This document shows, in pieces, positions 24,920 through 34,273 of a stretch of 64,000 nucleotides of DNA. Position 1 is the stretch's first letter. Each line of letters opens with the position of its first letter. The notes under the pieces were generated by a model that was given only the letters and a program-made list of their open reading frames with translations, searched no databases and was not told the DNA's origin. The DNA lies in assembly GCF_014196495.1 (NCBI RefSeq), contig NZ_JACIDT010000009.1, positions 1 to 64,000 on the forward strand. Direction: 5' to 3'. This DNA is from Sphingobium jiangsuense. GTDB lineage: Bacteria; Pseudomonadota; Alphaproteobacteria; Sphingomonadales; Sphingomonadaceae. The position numbers were made by a program, and so were the translations under genes.

Positions 24920-25978
24920 ATGGACTTCACCCTGAACGACGAACAGATGATGTTCGCGGAGACGGCGCGGACGCTGTTCGCCGACAGCTGCTCGCCCGAT
25001 CATTGGCACCGGATGATGGAGGCCGACGCCGCATGGGACGAGGCGCGCTGGGCCGCGATCGTGGACACCGGCCTTACCGCGATGCTGCTGCCCGAAAGCG
25101 CGGGCGGCCTCGGCCTCTGCGAAGTCGATTTCGCGCTGATCGCGCGGGAGGCGGGCTATGCCGCGCTGCCCGAACCGCTGGTCGAAAGCGCAGGCGTGGC
25201 CGCGCCGCTGCTCGCCGCGCTGGCGCCCGATCATCCGGCGCTGGGCGATCCGATGGCGACCATCGCCATCGCCCATCCGCTCAATCCGGTGGTGCCGCAC
25301 GCCGACCGCGCGGCGGCGATCCTGCTGGAGAAGGACGGCGAGGCGTTCGTCGCGACGCCCGACCGGGTGACGCTGACCCCCGCGCCCGGCATCGACCCCT
25401 TCCGCCGCCTGTTCCGCGTGGACTGGGACGCCGCCGATGCGACGGCGCTCGGCAGCAAAAGCAATGGGGCCGACTGGGCCCTCGCGCTCGACCGCGCCGC
25501 GCTGTTCAGCGCGGCGATGGGGCTGGGCCTCGCGCAGCGGGCGGTCGATCTGGCGGTCGATTATGCGAAGGAGCGGCAGCAGTTCGGCAAGCCGATCGGC
25601 AGCTATCAGGCGGTCAAGCATCATCTCGCCACCGCGCAGGTGGCGATCGAGTTCGCTCGGCCGGTGGTGATGGCCGCCGCCGCCGATATCGGGCGGCAGG
25701 ACGTCCACAGCCGCGCCCGCGTCAGCCATGCGAAGATCGTCGCGCTGGAGGCCGCCGACAATGCCGCCCGCGCCTCGATCCAGGTGCATGGCGCGATGGG
25801 CTATAGCTGGGAGGTCGACGTCCACCTGTTCCTGAAGCGCGCGCTGGCGCTGTCCCAGAACTGGGGCACGCCCGCCTTCCATCGCGCCCGCATCGCCGAA
25901 CGCCTGTTCACGCAGGCCGCCGGCCCGGATCAACTTTTCGCCAGAGACCAGAAAGAGCGCGAGACCGAAAATGCCTGA
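24920..25978 (+). CDS. Acyl-CoA dehydrogenase, partner subunit
   Basis: 352-aa acyl-CoA dehydrogenase relative. It lacks the G-F-E-R-G catalytic segment of the upstream subunit but keeps the C-terminal FAD-binding stretch Y-A-K-E-R-Q-Q-F-G-K-P-I-G-S-Y-Q, and ends H-G-A-M-G-Y-S-W-E. This division of labour is typical of steroid alpha/beta FadE pairs, where the two subunits share one FAD site. GGAGGAAAG precedes the ATG. The 3' end overlaps fadA6 by 8 nt. Confidence 0.83.
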   Translation: MDFTLNDEQMMFAETARTLFADSCSPDHWHRMMEADAAWDEARWAAIVDTGLTAMLLPESAGGLGLCEVDFALIAREAGYAALPEPLVESAGVAAPLLAALAPDHPALGDPMATIAIAHPLNPVVPHADRAAAILLEKDGEAFVATPDRVTLTPAPGIDPFRRLFRVDWDAADATALGSKSNGADWALALDRAALFSAAMGLGLAQRAVDLAVDYAKERQQFGKPIGSYQAVKHHLATAQVAIEFARPVVMAAAADIGRQDVHSRARVSHAKIVALEAADNAARASIQVHGAMGYSWEVDVHLFLKRALALSQNWGTPAFHRARIAERLFTQAAGPDQLFARDQKERETENA

Positions 25979-27122
25979 AGCCTATATCATCGACGCCGTC
26001 CGCAGCCCCGTCGGCCGCAAGAAGGGCAGCCTCGCCCATGTGCATCCCGCCGATCTCGGCGCGCATCCGATCCGCGAGCTGGTGCGGCGCACCGGCATCG
26101 ACTCGGCGCTGGTCGATGATGTGGTCTGGGGCTGCTGCGACACCATCGGGCCGCAGGCAGGCGATATCGGCCGCACCGCCTGGCTGGCGGCCGGGCTGCC
26201 GGAGGAGGTGCCCGGCGTCACCATCGACCGGCAATGCGGTTCCAGCCAGCAGGCGGTGCATTTCGCCGCGCAGGGGGTGATGAGCGGCACGCAGGATCTC
26301 GTCGTCGCGGGCGGCAGCCAGGCGATGAACGCGATTCCCATCTCCGCCGCGATGGTCGCGGGCCAGCCTTACGGTTTCGACAGCCCGTTCCTCGGCGCGA
26401 AGGGCTGGGACGCGCGCTATGGCGGCGAGGAGGTGAACCAGATCCGCTCCGCCGAGATGATCGCGGAGAAATGGGGCATCGGCCGCGCGGAAATGGAGGC
26501 CTTCGCCCTCGCCTCCCACCAGCGCGCGCAGGCGGCCTGGGATGCGGGCTGGTTCGACCGCGAGGTCGCCCCGCTCGAAGGGCTGGAACGCGACGAGACG
26601 ATCCGCCCGACGACCACGCTGGAGGGCCTCGCTGCGCTCAACCCCGTGCGCGAGGGCGGCGCCATCACCGCAGGGGTCGCGAGCCAGAATTGCGACGCTT
26701 CGGCCGCGCTGCTGATCGCCGGCGAACGCGCGGTGAAGGAGCATGGCCTCACCCCCCGCGCCCGCATCCACCATCTCTCGGTCCGCGCCGCCAACCCGGT
26801 GTGGATGCTGACCGGCCCCATTCCCGCGACGCACCATGCGCTGAAGAAGGCGGGCATGAGCATCGGCGACATCGACCTGTTCGAATGCAACGAAGCCTTC
26901 GCCAGCGTCACCATGGCGTGGATGAAGGAGCTGGATATCCCGCATGAGAAGGTGAACGTGCAGGGCGGCGCGATCGCGCTCGGCCACCCGATCGGCGCGA
27001 CCGGCGCGCGGCTGATGACGACGCTGCTCGGCGCGCTGGAGCGCACCGGCGGGCGCTATGGCCTGCAAACCATGTGCGAGGGCGGCGGGCAGGCCAACGT
27101 CACCATCATCGAGCGGCTGTAA
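25971..27122 (+). CDS. fadA6: Acetyl-CoA acyltransferase, steroid ring-degradation thiolase FadA6-like
   Basis: 383-aa thiolase with nucleophile C89 in D-R-Q-C-G-S-S-Q-Q, N-E-A-F-A-S, the G-H-P-I-G-A-T-G-A-R loop, and a C-terminal C-E-G-G-G-Q catalytic Cys. FadA6 cleaves the beta-ketoacyl-CoA (such as 6-methyl-3,7-dioxodecanedioyl-CoA) from the last ring. The position directly after the FadE pair and the ipd genes fits that role. The call rests on family and context; general beta-oxidation thiolase activity is the alternative. Confidence 0.82.
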   Translation: MPEAYIIDAVRSPVGRKKGSLAHVHPADLGAHPIRELVRRTGIDSALVDDVVWGCCDTIGPQAGDIGRTAWLAAGLPEEVPGVTIDRQCGSSQQAVHFAAQGVMSGTQDLVVAGGSQAMNAIPISAAMVAGQPYGFDSPFLGAKGWDARYGGEEVNQIRSAEMIAEKWGIGRAEMEAFALASHQRAQAAWDAGWFDREVAPLEGLERDETIRPTTTLEGLAALNPVREGGAITAGVASQNCDASAALLIAGERAVKEHGLTPRARIHHLSVRAANPVWMLTGPIPATHHALKKAGMSIGDIDLFECNEAFASVTMAWMKELDIPHEKVNVQGGAIALGHPIGATGARLMTTLLGALERTGGRYGLQTMCEGGGQANVTIIERL

Positions 27123-27139
27123 CGGAAGGAAGCGCCGCC

Positions 27140-27793
27140 ATGCCTTGCTACGCCCATCAGGGGATCGTCCCCGTGGTCGACCCGGCCAGCTACGTCCATC
27201 CGCTGGCGTCGCTGATCGGCGACGTGATCGTCGGCCCCGGCTGCTTCATCGCGCCGGGCGCCTCGCTGCGCGGCGATTTCGGGCGGATCGTGGTGGAGGG
27301 CGACAGCAGCATACAGGACAATGCAACCGTGCACGCGAACCAGCTGCGCGACACGGTGATCCGGCGCGGCGCGACCATCGCGCACGGGGCGATCGTCCAT
27401 GGCTGCGAGATCGGCGAGAATGCGCTGGTCGGCATGAACGCGGTGGTGCTCGACATGGCGGAGGTAGGCGCGGAATGCCTCGTCGCCGCGCTGGCGCTGG
27501 TGAAGGCGGGGACGAAGCTGCCGCCACGCAGCCTCGCCGCCGGCAATCCGGCCGCGGTCGTGCGCCGCTTCGAGCCGGAACAGGTGACGTGGAGGAATGA
27601 CGGCGAAGGCGAATATCAGAAGCTGGCGCGCGCGGCGCTGACCGGCCTCGTCGAAACCGCTCCCCTGCCCGCGCCAGAGCCGGACCGGAAGCGCGTCGCC
27701 TCTCAGGCGATCGCGCTGCGCCTCACCGGCGCGGTCGCGGCGGAGCGGGAACGCCGGGCCGCGCAAGGAAAAGGGGCAAGCGCCGATGACTGA
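27140..27793 (+). CDS. Gamma-carbonic anhydrase/PaaY-type hexapeptide-repeat protein
   Basis: 217-aa left-handed beta-helix protein. Hexapeptide turns and G-D-S-S-I-Q-D-N-A-T-V-H, H-G-A-I-V-H-G-C-E-I-G and G-M-N-A-V-V are those of the gamma-CA/CaiE/PaaY group; His residues for metal are present. Some 45 C-terminal residues beyond the helix are Pro/Ala/Arg-rich and not typical. PaaY-like proteins have been linked to thioesterase or CoA-repair roles in aromatic degradation. Here, inside a CoA-thioester operon, a similar salvage job is plausible. Overlaps the next gene by 8 nt. Confidence 0.8.
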   Translation: MPCYAHQGIVPVVDPASYVHPLASLIGDVIVGPGCFIAPGASLRGDFGRIVVEGDSSIQDNATVHANQLRDTVIRRGATIAHGAIVHGCEIGENALVGMNAVVLDMAEVGAECLVAALALVKAGTKLPPRSLAAGNPAAVVRRFEPEQVTWRNDGEGEYQKLARAALTGLVETAPLPAPEPDRKRVASQAIALRLTGAVAAERERRAAQGKGASADD

Positions 27794-28232
27794 CGCCGCG
27801 ATCGCCATCCCCAACCTGCTCTATCTCTATGCCGAGCTGATCGACGCGGCGGATTTCGCCGCCGCCGCCCGGCTGTTCCGCCATGGCGGGATCGTGGCGG
27901 GCGACCAGCGGATCGAGGGCAAGGACGCCATCGCCGCGATGTGGCGCGGCTGGATGCGCGTCCATGCGGACGGCACGCTGCGCACCCGGCACCTGATCAC
28001 CAACCCGATCATCCAGCTGGCCGACGATGGCGAAAGCGCCGCCTGCCGCTCGCAATGGACGGTGTTGCAGGCGGCCGAGGGCTTCCCGCTGCAAGCGGTG
28101 GCGACCGGGCGCTATCATGATCGGTTCCGGCGGATCGACGGCATCTGGTGCTTTGTCGAACGCGATTATGCGCAGGTCGACCTGACGGGCGACCTCAGCG
28201 CGCATCTCCTCAAAACCTTGAAGGACGCATGA
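27786..28232 (+). CDS. SnoaL-like / NTF2-fold protein
   Basis: 148-aa NTF2-fold protein: L-L-Y-L-Y-A-E-L-I-D-A-A-D-F, then T-G-R-Y-H-D-R-F in the beta sheet. The fold is that of ketosteroid isomerase, but the Y14/D38/D99 catalytic set is not evident, unlike the gene at 31511. It overlaps the gamma-CA-like gene (8 nt) and the following SDR (4 nt, ATGA). Function within ring degradation is unknown; a dehydratase is possible. Confidence 0.7.
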   Translation: MTDAAIAIPNLLYLYAELIDAADFAAAARLFRHGGIVAGDQRIEGKDAIAAMWRGWMRVHADGTLRTRHLITNPIIQLADDGESAACRSQWTVLQAAEGFPLQAVATGRYHDRFRRIDGIWCFVERDYAQVDLTGDLSAHLLKTLKDA

Positions 28233-29140
28233 CTATGGGAATTTGCGAAGGACGCGTGGCGATCGTCACCGGGGCGGGCAACGGACTGGGCCGGGCCTAT
28301 GCGTTGGGGCTGGCGGCGGAGGGCGCGAAGCTGGTCGTCAACGATCTGGGCGTCGGCACCCATGGCGAGGCAGGGCTGACCAAGGGCGCGGCCGAGCAGG
28401 TGGTCGAGGAAATCCGCGCGATGGGCGGAGAGGCGGTCGCCAACACCGACGACGTGGCGGACTGGGACGCGGGCAAGCGCATGGTGGAGGCCGCGCTCGA
28501 CAGCTTCGGGCGGCTCGACGCGGTGGTCAACAATGCCGGGTTCGTGCGCGACCGCATGTTCTTCACCTGTAGCCCGGAGGAATGGGACGCGGTGATCCGC
28601 GTGCATCTGCGCGGCCATTTCTGCACCAGCCGCCACGCCGCCGAACATTGGCGCGCGCAGGCCAAGGCCGGAAACCCGGTCGATGCGCGCATCATCAACA
28701 CCACCAGCGGCGCGGGGCTTCAGGGATCGGTCGGCCAGTCGGCCTATTCGGCGGCCAAGGGCGGCATTGCCGCGCTGACGCTGGTGCAGGCGGCGGAGCT
28801 GGCGCGCATCGGCGTCACCGCCAACGCGCTCGCCCCCAATGCGCGCACGCGGATGACCGACACCGGCCATTTCGACATGGAGGCGAAGGACGGCGTGTTC
28901 GATGTGTTCGCGCCGGAGAATATGGCCCCGCTGGTCGCCTATCTGGTATCGGAACAGTCGAAGGGCGTCACCGGACAGGTGTTCGAGCTGAAGGGCGGCA
29001 CCCTCTTCCTGTCGCAGGGCTGGACCGACAGCCCCGCCCATGACAAGGGCGCGCGCTTCGAGGCGGGCGAGCTGGATCCGATCGTCCGCCGCCTGCTCGA
29101 AACCCGCGAGCCCGCCAAGCCGGTCTACGGAGCGGCCTGA
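28229..29140 (+). CDS. SDR, MFE-2/Hsd4A-type hydroxyacyl-CoA or hydroxysteroid dehydrogenase
   Basis: 303-aa SDR of the multifunctional-enzyme-2 class. T-G-A-G-N-G-L-G-R-A-Y-A near residue 13, N-D-L-G-V insert, N-N-A-G-F-V-R-D-R, Y-S-A-A-K and N-A-L-A-P. A longer C-terminal tail beyond the SDR core fits this class. Relatives oxidise 17beta-hydroxysteroids or beta-hydroxyacyl-CoA esters of sterol side chains. ATG 28229 is chosen for its ATGA overlap with the previous stop; ATG 28235 is possible. Overlaps the next acyl-CoA dehydrogenase by one base. Confidence 0.78.
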   Translation: MTMGICEGRVAIVTGAGNGLGRAYALGLAAEGAKLVVNDLGVGTHGEAGLTKGAAEQVVEEIRAMGGEAVANTDDVADWDAGKRMVEAALDSFGRLDAVVNNAGFVRDRMFFTCSPEEWDAVIRVHLRGHFCTSRHAAEHWRAQAKAGNPVDARIINTTSGAGLQGSVGQSAYSAAKGGIAALTLVQAAELARIGVTANALAPNARTRMTDTGHFDMEAKDGVFDVFAPENMAPLVAYLVSEQSKGVTGQVFELKGGTLFLSQGWTDSPAHDKGARFEAGELDPIVRRLLETREPAKPVYGAA

Positions 29141-30249
29141 TGGACTTCGCGCTCAGCGACGACCAGCGCGCGATACAGGAGGCCGCGCGCGGCTTCCTGA
29201 CCGACGCCGCCGGACCCGACGCGATCCGCGCGGCGGTGGAAGGCGGCAGCGGCTTCGACGAAGGGCTGTGGCAGACCCTCACCGGCGAGCTCGGCTTTGC
29301 CGGGCTGATGGTGCCGGAACGCCATGGCGGGCTGGGGCTGGGCGCGGTGGAAATGGCGCTGGTGCTGGAGGAGACGGGGCGCTGCCTCGCGCCGGTGCCG
29401 TTCTTCGAAACAGCGGTTCTGGCGGTGCAGGCGGTGCTCGCGGCGGCGGACGAGGGGCAGCAAGCGACACTCCTCCCCCGTCTGGCGTCCGGCGCCCGCG
29501 CCAGCTTTGCCGGAACGGCCGACCGCCCGACCCTCTCGGGCGGTCGGCTGCAAGGGACAGCCGGGTTCGCGACCTTCGCCCATGTGGCGGAACTGCTGAT
29601 CGTCGCCACCGCCGATAACAGCCTCGTCGTGCTGGAGGCGGACGCGCCGGGCCTCGCCATCGAGCCGCTGCCCAGCCTCGACCGCACCCGGCGCTTCGCC
29701 CGGCTGCATTTCGACTGCGCGGTGACGCCAGCACAGATATTGGGCGAACCGGGCGGCGCGGGTACGGCGATAGAGCGCACGCTGCTGGTCGGCGCGGGCC
29801 TGCTCGCCGCCGAGCAGACCGGCGGCGCGCAGTACAGCCTCGACGCGACGGTCGACTATGCGAAGCAGCGCGTGCAGTTCGGCCGGGCGATCGGCTCGTT
29901 CCAGGCCTATAAGCATATGCTCGCCGACATGATGCTGCTGGTCGAGGCCTCCCGCTCCGCCGCCTGCTATGCCGCCGCCGCCATTGACGAGGACGGGGGC
30001 GATGAGGATGGCGGCGAACTGGCCGAGGCATGTCATGTCGCGCGCTCCTATGCGTCCGACGCCTATCGCCGGGTCGCGGGCGACGCGATCCAGCTGCATG
30101 GCGGCATCGGCTTCACCTGGGAGCATCACGCCCATCTCTATTTCAAGCGCGCGCAGGCCGCCGCGAGCTGGCTCGGCTCGGTCGAGCAGCATCGCGAGGC
30201 GCTCGCCCGGATCATCATGAAGCCCATCACCACGAAGGACTCCGCATGA
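29140..30249 (+). CDS. Acyl-CoA dehydrogenase, partner (beta-type) subunit
   Basis: 369-aa acyl-CoA dehydrogenase relative lacking G-F-E-R-G but holding Y-A-K-Q-R-V-Q-F-G-R-A-I-G-S-F-Q and H-G-G-I-G-F-T-W-E-H. It is best matched by the alpha-type gene at 33098 as partner, the second FadE pair of the operon. It overlaps ipdF by 4 nt (ATGA). Such pairs act on polycyclic CoA thioesters, HIP-CoA being the natural candidate for one. Confidence 0.82.
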   Translation: MDFALSDDQRAIQEAARGFLTDAAGPDAIRAAVEGGSGFDEGLWQTLTGELGFAGLMVPERHGGLGLGAVEMALVLEETGRCLAPVPFFETAVLAVQAVLAAADEGQQATLLPRLASGARASFAGTADRPTLSGGRLQGTAGFATFAHVAELLIVATADNSLVVLEADAPGLAIEPLPSLDRTRRFARLHFDCAVTPAQILGEPGGAGTAIERTLLVGAGLLAAEQTGGAQYSLDATVDYAKQRVQFGRAIGSFQAYKHMLADMMLLVEASRSAACYAAAAIDEDGGDEDGGELAEACHVARSYASDAYRRVAGDAIQLHGGIGFTWEHHAHLYFKRAQAAASWLGSVEQHREALARIIMKPITTKDSA

Positions 30250-31040
30250 CCACCCCCACCTCCCCCGTTCCCCCCTATCCGACGCCGCGCGGCCTGCTGG
30301 CGGGCAAGTCGGTCGTCGTCACCGCCGCCGCCGGGACCGGCATCGGCTTTGCCGTCGCGAAGCGCGCCGCCGAGGAAGGCGCGCGGCTGCTGATCAGCGA
30401 TTTTCACGAACGCCGCCTCGGCGAAGCCGCCGACCGGATCGCCGCGGAGGCGGGCGTGGAACGGCCAGCGACGTTTGTTTGCGACGTGACGAGCGAAGAG
30501 GCAGTGCAGGGCCTGCGCGACGCGTCGCTGGCCGCCTTCGGCACGGTGGACGTGCTTGTCAACAATGCGGGGCTGGGCGGAGAGGCCGATATCGTCGACA
30601 TGACCGACGAGCAATGGGGCCGCGTGCTCGACGTCACGCTGACCAGCCTGTTCCGCATGACCCGCGCCTTCCTGCCCGGCATGTATGCGGCCGGATCGGG
30701 GGTGATGGTGAACAACGCCTCGGTGCTCGGCTGGCGCGCGCAGAAGGGGCAGGCCCATTATGCCGCCGCCAAGGCGGGCGTCATGGCCTTCACCCGCTGC
30801 GCCGCGATCGAGGCGGCCGAGCATGGCGTGCGCATCAACGCGGTCGCGCCCAGCCTCGCCATGCATCCGTTCCTCGCCAAGGTGACGACGCAGGAGGCGC
30901 TGGACCTGCTGGTCGAGCGGGAAGCGTTCAGGCGCCCCGCCGAGGTGTGGGAAGTCGCCAATGTGATGATCTTCCTCGCCAGCGAGCTGTCCTCCTACCT
31001 CACCGGCGAGGTCGTCTCCTGCTCCAGCCAGAGGGCCTGA
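30246..31040 (+). CDS. ipdF: IpdF-type 5-hydroxy-HIC-CoA dehydrogenase (SDR)
   Basis: 264-aa SDR with the unusual cofactor loop T-A-A-A-G-T-G-I-G in place of T-G-x-x-x-G-x-G, followed by H-E-R-R-L-G-E-A, V-N-N-A-S-V-L-G-W-R-A-Q, H-Y-A-A-A-K and L-T-G-E-V-V-S. These match the mycobacterial IpdF pattern closely. IpdF oxidises the hydroxyl left on ring C after side-chain removal (5-OH-HIC-CoA). The operon also carries FadE and FadD3 homologues, as in the mycobacterial KstR2 regulon. Starts within the previous stop (ATGA). Confidence 0.86.
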   Translation: MTTPTSPVPPYPTPRGLLAGKSVVVTAAAGTGIGFAVAKRAAEEGARLLISDFHERRLGEAADRIAAEAGVERPATFVCDVTSEEAVQGLRDASLAAFGTVDVLVNNAGLGGEADIVDMTDEQWGRVLDVTLTSLFRMTRAFLPGMYAAGSGVMVNNASVLGWRAQKGQAHYAAAKAGVMAFTRCAAIEAAEHGVRINAVAPSLAMHPFLAKVTTQEALDLLVEREAFRRPAEVWEVANVMIFLASELSSYLTGEVVSCSSQRA

Positions 31041-31044
31041 CGTC

Positions 31045-31506
31045 ATGCCTGTGCTCTTCGAAACCCCCCGCGACCTCCTCGGCAAGGAAGGCACGCGCCT
31101 CGACGCGAGCGACTGGCTGGCGATCGACCAGGCGCGGATAAACGCCTTCGCCGACGTGACCGGCGACCATCAGTGGATCCATGTCGATCCGGTCCGCGCC
31201 AAGGACGGCCCGTTCGGCGCGACCGTCGCCCACGGCTATCTGACGCTGAGCCTCGTCAACCTGTTCCTGCCGCAGATGATCGAGGTCCGCCGCTTTTCGG
31301 CCGGCGTCAATGTCGGCATGGACAAGACCCGTTTCCTCGCCCCCGTGCTCGTCGGCTCGCGCATTCGCGGCACCGGAGAGATCGTGAAGGTGGAGGAGGT
31401 GAAGGGCGGCGCGATCCAGTCCACCGTCCGCGTCACGATAGAGATCGAGGGCAGCGAGAAACCCGCCTGCATCATCGACACCATCAGCCGCTATTACCCG
31501 GAGTAA
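31045..31506 (+). CDS. MaoC-family (R)-specific enoyl-CoA hydratase
   Basis: 153-aa single hot-dog domain. The R-hydratase motif has catalytic D41 and H46 (T-G-D-H-Q-W-I-H-V-D-P), and the P-F-G-A-T-V-A-H-G loop follows. It hydrates an enoyl-CoA to the R-hydroxyacyl-CoA, so it could serve the HIP-CoA propanoyl side chain or post-ring-opening intermediates. Lies 4 nt after ipdF and 4 nt before ksi. Confidence 0.85.
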   Translation: MPVLFETPRDLLGKEGTRLDASDWLAIDQARINAFADVTGDHQWIHVDPVRAKDGPFGATVAHGYLTLSLVNLFLPQMIEVRRFSAGVNVGMDKTRFLAPVLVGSRIRGTGEIVKVEEVKGGAIQSTVRVTIEIEGSEKPACIIDTISRYYPE

Positions 31507-31510
31507 GCCC

Positions 31511-31903
31511 ATGCCAGACCCACAAAAAATGGAAGCCGCCGTCCACGCCTATGTCGCCGCGTTCGAGGCGGGCAGCGCCGATCAGGTGATGGCGCTCTAC
31601 GCACGGGACGCCACCTGCGAGGACCCGGTCGGCAGCCCGGTGCACAGCGGGCATGAGGCGATCCGCGCCTTCTACGTCGAATCGATGAAGACCGGCGCGA
31701 AGCTGAAACTGGAAGGCCCGGTACGCATCGTCGGCGACCTCGCGCTGTTCCCCTTCTCGGTCCATCTGGACTATGGCGGCCCCAAGCGCATCGACGTGAT
31801 CGACAGCTTCCGCTTCAACGACGCGAACGAGGTGGTCGAAATGCGCGCCTTCTGGGGACCCGCCAACATGCACGGTTTCGAAGGGAGCGCCGCCGATGCG
31901 TGA
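31511..31903 (+). CDS. ksi: Steroid delta5-isomerase (ketosteroid isomerase)
   Basis: 130-aa NTF2-fold protein aligning with the Comamonas ketosteroid isomerase nearly end to end. The oxyanion Tyr is Y14, the general base D38 lies in [10 protein letters not shown], and D98 (I-D-S-F-R-F-N) matches the second oxyanion acid. It moves the double bond of 5-en-3-ones to 4-en-3-ones, as needed for 3beta-hydroxy-5-ene steroids such as DHEA or pregnenolone after 3-oxidation. An upper-pathway gene among ring-C/D genes is unusual placement. Its 3' end overlaps the thiolase by 8 nt. Confidence 0.93.
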   Translation: MPDPQKMEAAVHAYVAAFEAGSADQVMALYARDATCEDPVGSPVHSGHEAIRAFYVESMKTGAKLKLEGPVRIVGDLALFPFSVHLDYGGPKRIDVIDSFRFNDANEVVEMRAFWGPANMHGFEGSAADA

Positions 31904-33098
31904 AGCCGCCATCCTCTCCACCGCCCGCACCGGCGTCGGCAAGGCCTATCGCGGCGCGTTCAACGACACCGAGGCGCCGGTGATGTCGTGCCATGTGGTG
32001 AACGCCGCGATAGAGCGCGCCGGGATCGACCCGGCCCGCGTCGACGACGTCTATCTCGGCGTCGCCAACCAGTGGAACACGCAGAGCTATAATCTGGGCC
32101 GCCTGACCGTGCACGGATCGGTGCTGCCCGACACCACCGGCGGCTTTGCGATGGACCGCAAATGCTCGTCCGGCCTCAACGCGATCGCCTTCGCCGCGCG
32201 CTCGATCATGTGCGACGAGATCGACGTCGCGGTGGCGGGCGGCGCGGAGAATGTGTCGCTGACCATCGACAAGCATTATCCCGCCTTCCGCAACCGCTCC
32301 GAATTCATCAAGGCGCACGATCCCTATGCCTATATGGCGATGATCGAAACGGCGGAGATCGTCGCCGACCGCTACGGCATCAGCCGCGAGGATCAGGACC
32401 GTTTCGCCGCGCAGAGCCAGCAGCGCGCCGCCGCCGCGCAGGCAGCGGGCCGGTTCGACGCGGAAATCGTGCCGATCACCGTCACCAGGGCGCTGTTCGA
32501 CCGGGAAGGCAAGGAAACCGGCAAGGAAGAGGTGACGCTGGCCGCCGACGAGGGCATCCGCGCGGGCACGACCTATGAAAAGCTCTCCGAACTGAAGCCG
32601 GTGTTCCAGAACGGGCAGGTCGTCAAGGAAGGCCGCCACGTGACGGCGGGCAATGCCAGCCAGCTTTCGGACGGCGCGTCGGCGCAGGTGGTGATGGACC
32701 TCGCCACCGCGCAGAAGGAAGGGCTGCCGATCCTCGGCGTCTATCGCGGCTTTCAGGTCGCGGGCTGCGGCGCGGACGAAATGGGCATCGGCCCGGTCTT
32801 CGCCATCCCCAAGCTGCTCGCCCGCGCCGGGCTGACGCTCGACGATATCGGCCTCTTCGAGATCAACGAAGCCTTCGCCAGCCAGGCCGTCTATTGCCAG
32901 CGCAAGCTCGGCATCGATCCGGAAAAGCTGAACGTCAACGGCGGCGGCATCGCCATCGGCCACCCGTTCGGCATGACCGGGTCGCGCCTCGTCGGCCATG
33001 CGCTGATCGAGGGCAAGCGCCGGGGCGTGCGCTATGTCGTCGTCTCCATGTGCGTCGCGGGCGGCATGGGCGCGGCCGGTCTGTTCGAGGTCGCCTGA
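31896..33098 (+). CDS. Acetyl-CoA acyltransferase (thiolase)
   Basis: 400-aa thiolase, C90 nucleophile in [26 protein letters not shown] and C-V-A-G-G-M-G at the C-terminal Cys. It carries the longer middle insert (V-F-Q-N-G-Q-V-V) of canonical thiolases, unlike fadA6 at 25971. Probably removes acetyl- or propionyl-CoA from the HIP side chain or from linear products. Overlaps the FadE gene by one base. Confidence 0.84.
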   Translation: MREAAILSTARTGVGKAYRGAFNDTEAPVMSCHVVNAAIERAGIDPARVDDVYLGVANQWNTQSYNLGRLTVHGSVLPDTTGGFAMDRKCSSGLNAIAFAARSIMCDEIDVAVAGGAENVSLTIDKHYPAFRNRSEFIKAHDPYAYMAMIETAEIVADRYGISREDQDRFAAQSQQRAAAAQAAGRFDAEIVPITVTRALFDREGKETGKEEVTLAADEGIRAGTTYEKLSELKPVFQNGQVVKEGRHVTAGNASQLSDGASAQVVMDLATAQKEGLPILGVYRGFQVAGCGADEMGIGPVFAIPKLLARAGLTLDDIGLFEINEAFASQAVYCQRKLGIDPEKLNVNGGGIAIGHPFGMTGSRLVGHALIEGKRRGVRYVVVSMCVAGGMGAAGLFEVA

Positions 33099-34273
33099 TG
33101 CAGCTTTCCTTCGCGCCTGAACTCAAGGCCTTTCGCGAGGAAGCCGCCGACTGGCTGAACGACCGGCTGTCCGGCCCGTTCAGGGCGATCCGGGGCCAGA
33201 CCAGCCAGGTCGACAATGTCGAGGAACGCCGCGCCTGGGAAGCCGCGCTGGGCGAGGCGCGGTGGAGCGTCGTCGGCTGGCCGGAGCAATGGGGCGGCCG
33301 CGACGCCTCGATCGCGCAGCAGGTGATCTTCGCCGAGGAATATGCCCGCGCCAAGGCCCCGCCGCGCGTCGGCCATCTCGGCGTCGAACTGCTCGGCCCG
33401 ACGCTGCTGGCGCTGGGGAGCGAGGACCAGAAGGCCCGCTTCCTGCCCGATATCGCCCATGGCCGGGCGATCTGGTGCCAGGGCTATTCGGAGCCGGGCG
33501 CCGGATCCGACCTCGCCAATGTCAAGACGAAGGCGCGGCGCGAGGGCGACCGCTACATCATCGACGGGCAGAAGATCTGGACCTCGATGGGGATGATCGC
33601 CGACTGGTGCTTCGTCATCGCCCGCACCGAGCCGGGCAGCGCGGGCAACAAGGGCCTCTCCTTCCTGATGGTGCCGATGGACCAGCCCGGCGTGACGCCC
33701 CGCCCGATCCGCCAGATGACCGGCGAGGCGGAGTTCGCCGAGGTGTTCTTCGACGGCGCGGAAGCGCTCGCCATCGACCGCATCGGCGCGGAGGGCGACG
33801 GCTGGAAGGTGGCGATGGCGCTGCTCGGCTTCGAGCGCGGCGTCTCCACCCTCGCCCAGCAGATGCATTTCCGCAACGAGCTGGACGCGATCATCGCCGC
33901 CGCCCGCGCCAACGGCAAGGCCGACGACCCGATCGTCCGCCAGAAGATCGCGCAGGCGCATGCGGGGCTGAAGATCATGCGCTATAACGGCCTGCGCATG
34001 CTGTCCGACGGCGACGAGGGCGCCAGCCTTTCGGGAGCGGCCTACACCTACAAGCTCTACTGGTCCCAATGGCACAAGGCGCTGGGCGAGTTGGCGATGG
34101 AGGTGCTGGGGCAGCAGGGCGAGATCGGCATCGACGAGGAACGCTTCGACAGCCTGACCGCCATGTTCCTGATGAGCCGGTCCGACACCATCTATGCGGG
34201 CACCGACCAGATCCAGCGCAACATCATTTCCGAGCGGGGGCTGGGCCTGCCAAGGGAGCCGCGCGGGCTATGA
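33098..34273 (+). CDS. Acyl-CoA dehydrogenase, catalytic-type subunit (FadE30-like)
   Basis: 391-aa acyl-CoA dehydrogenase: Q-G-Y-S-E-P-G-A-G-S-D, G-F-E-R-G with the likely catalytic Glu, and Y-A-G-T-D-Q-I-Q-R-N-I-I-S-E-R-G-L-G-L-P near the end. It lies directly before the fadD3-like gene (ATGA overlap), as fadE30 neighbours fadD3 in mycobacteria, where FadE30 dehydrogenates HIP-CoA. The likely beta partner is at 29140. Substrate is inferred from position. Confidence 0.83.
   Translation: MQLSFAPELKAFREEAADWLNDRLSGPFRAIRGQTSQVDNVEERRAWEAALGEARWSVVGWPEQWGGRDASIAQQVIFAEEYARAKAPPRVGHLGVELLGPTLLALGSEDQKARFLPDIAHGRAIWCQGYSEPGAGSDLANVKTKARREGDRYIIDGQKIWTSMGMIADWCFVIARTEPGSAGNKGLSFLMVPMDQPGVTPRPIRQMTGEAEFAEVFFDGAEALAIDRIGAEGDGWKVAMALLGFERGVSTLAQQMHFRNELDAIIAAARANGKADDPIVRQKIAQAHAGLKIMRYNGLRMLSDGDEGASLSGAAYTYKLYWSQWHKALGELAMEVLGQQGEIGIDEERFDSLTAMFLMSRSDTIYAGTDQIQRNIISERGLGLPREPRGL

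Noticed and set aside
27786..28232. Second ketosteroid isomerase
   Set aside because: It has the NTF2 fold but not the Tyr14/Asp38/Asp99 pattern that is clear in the gene at 31511.
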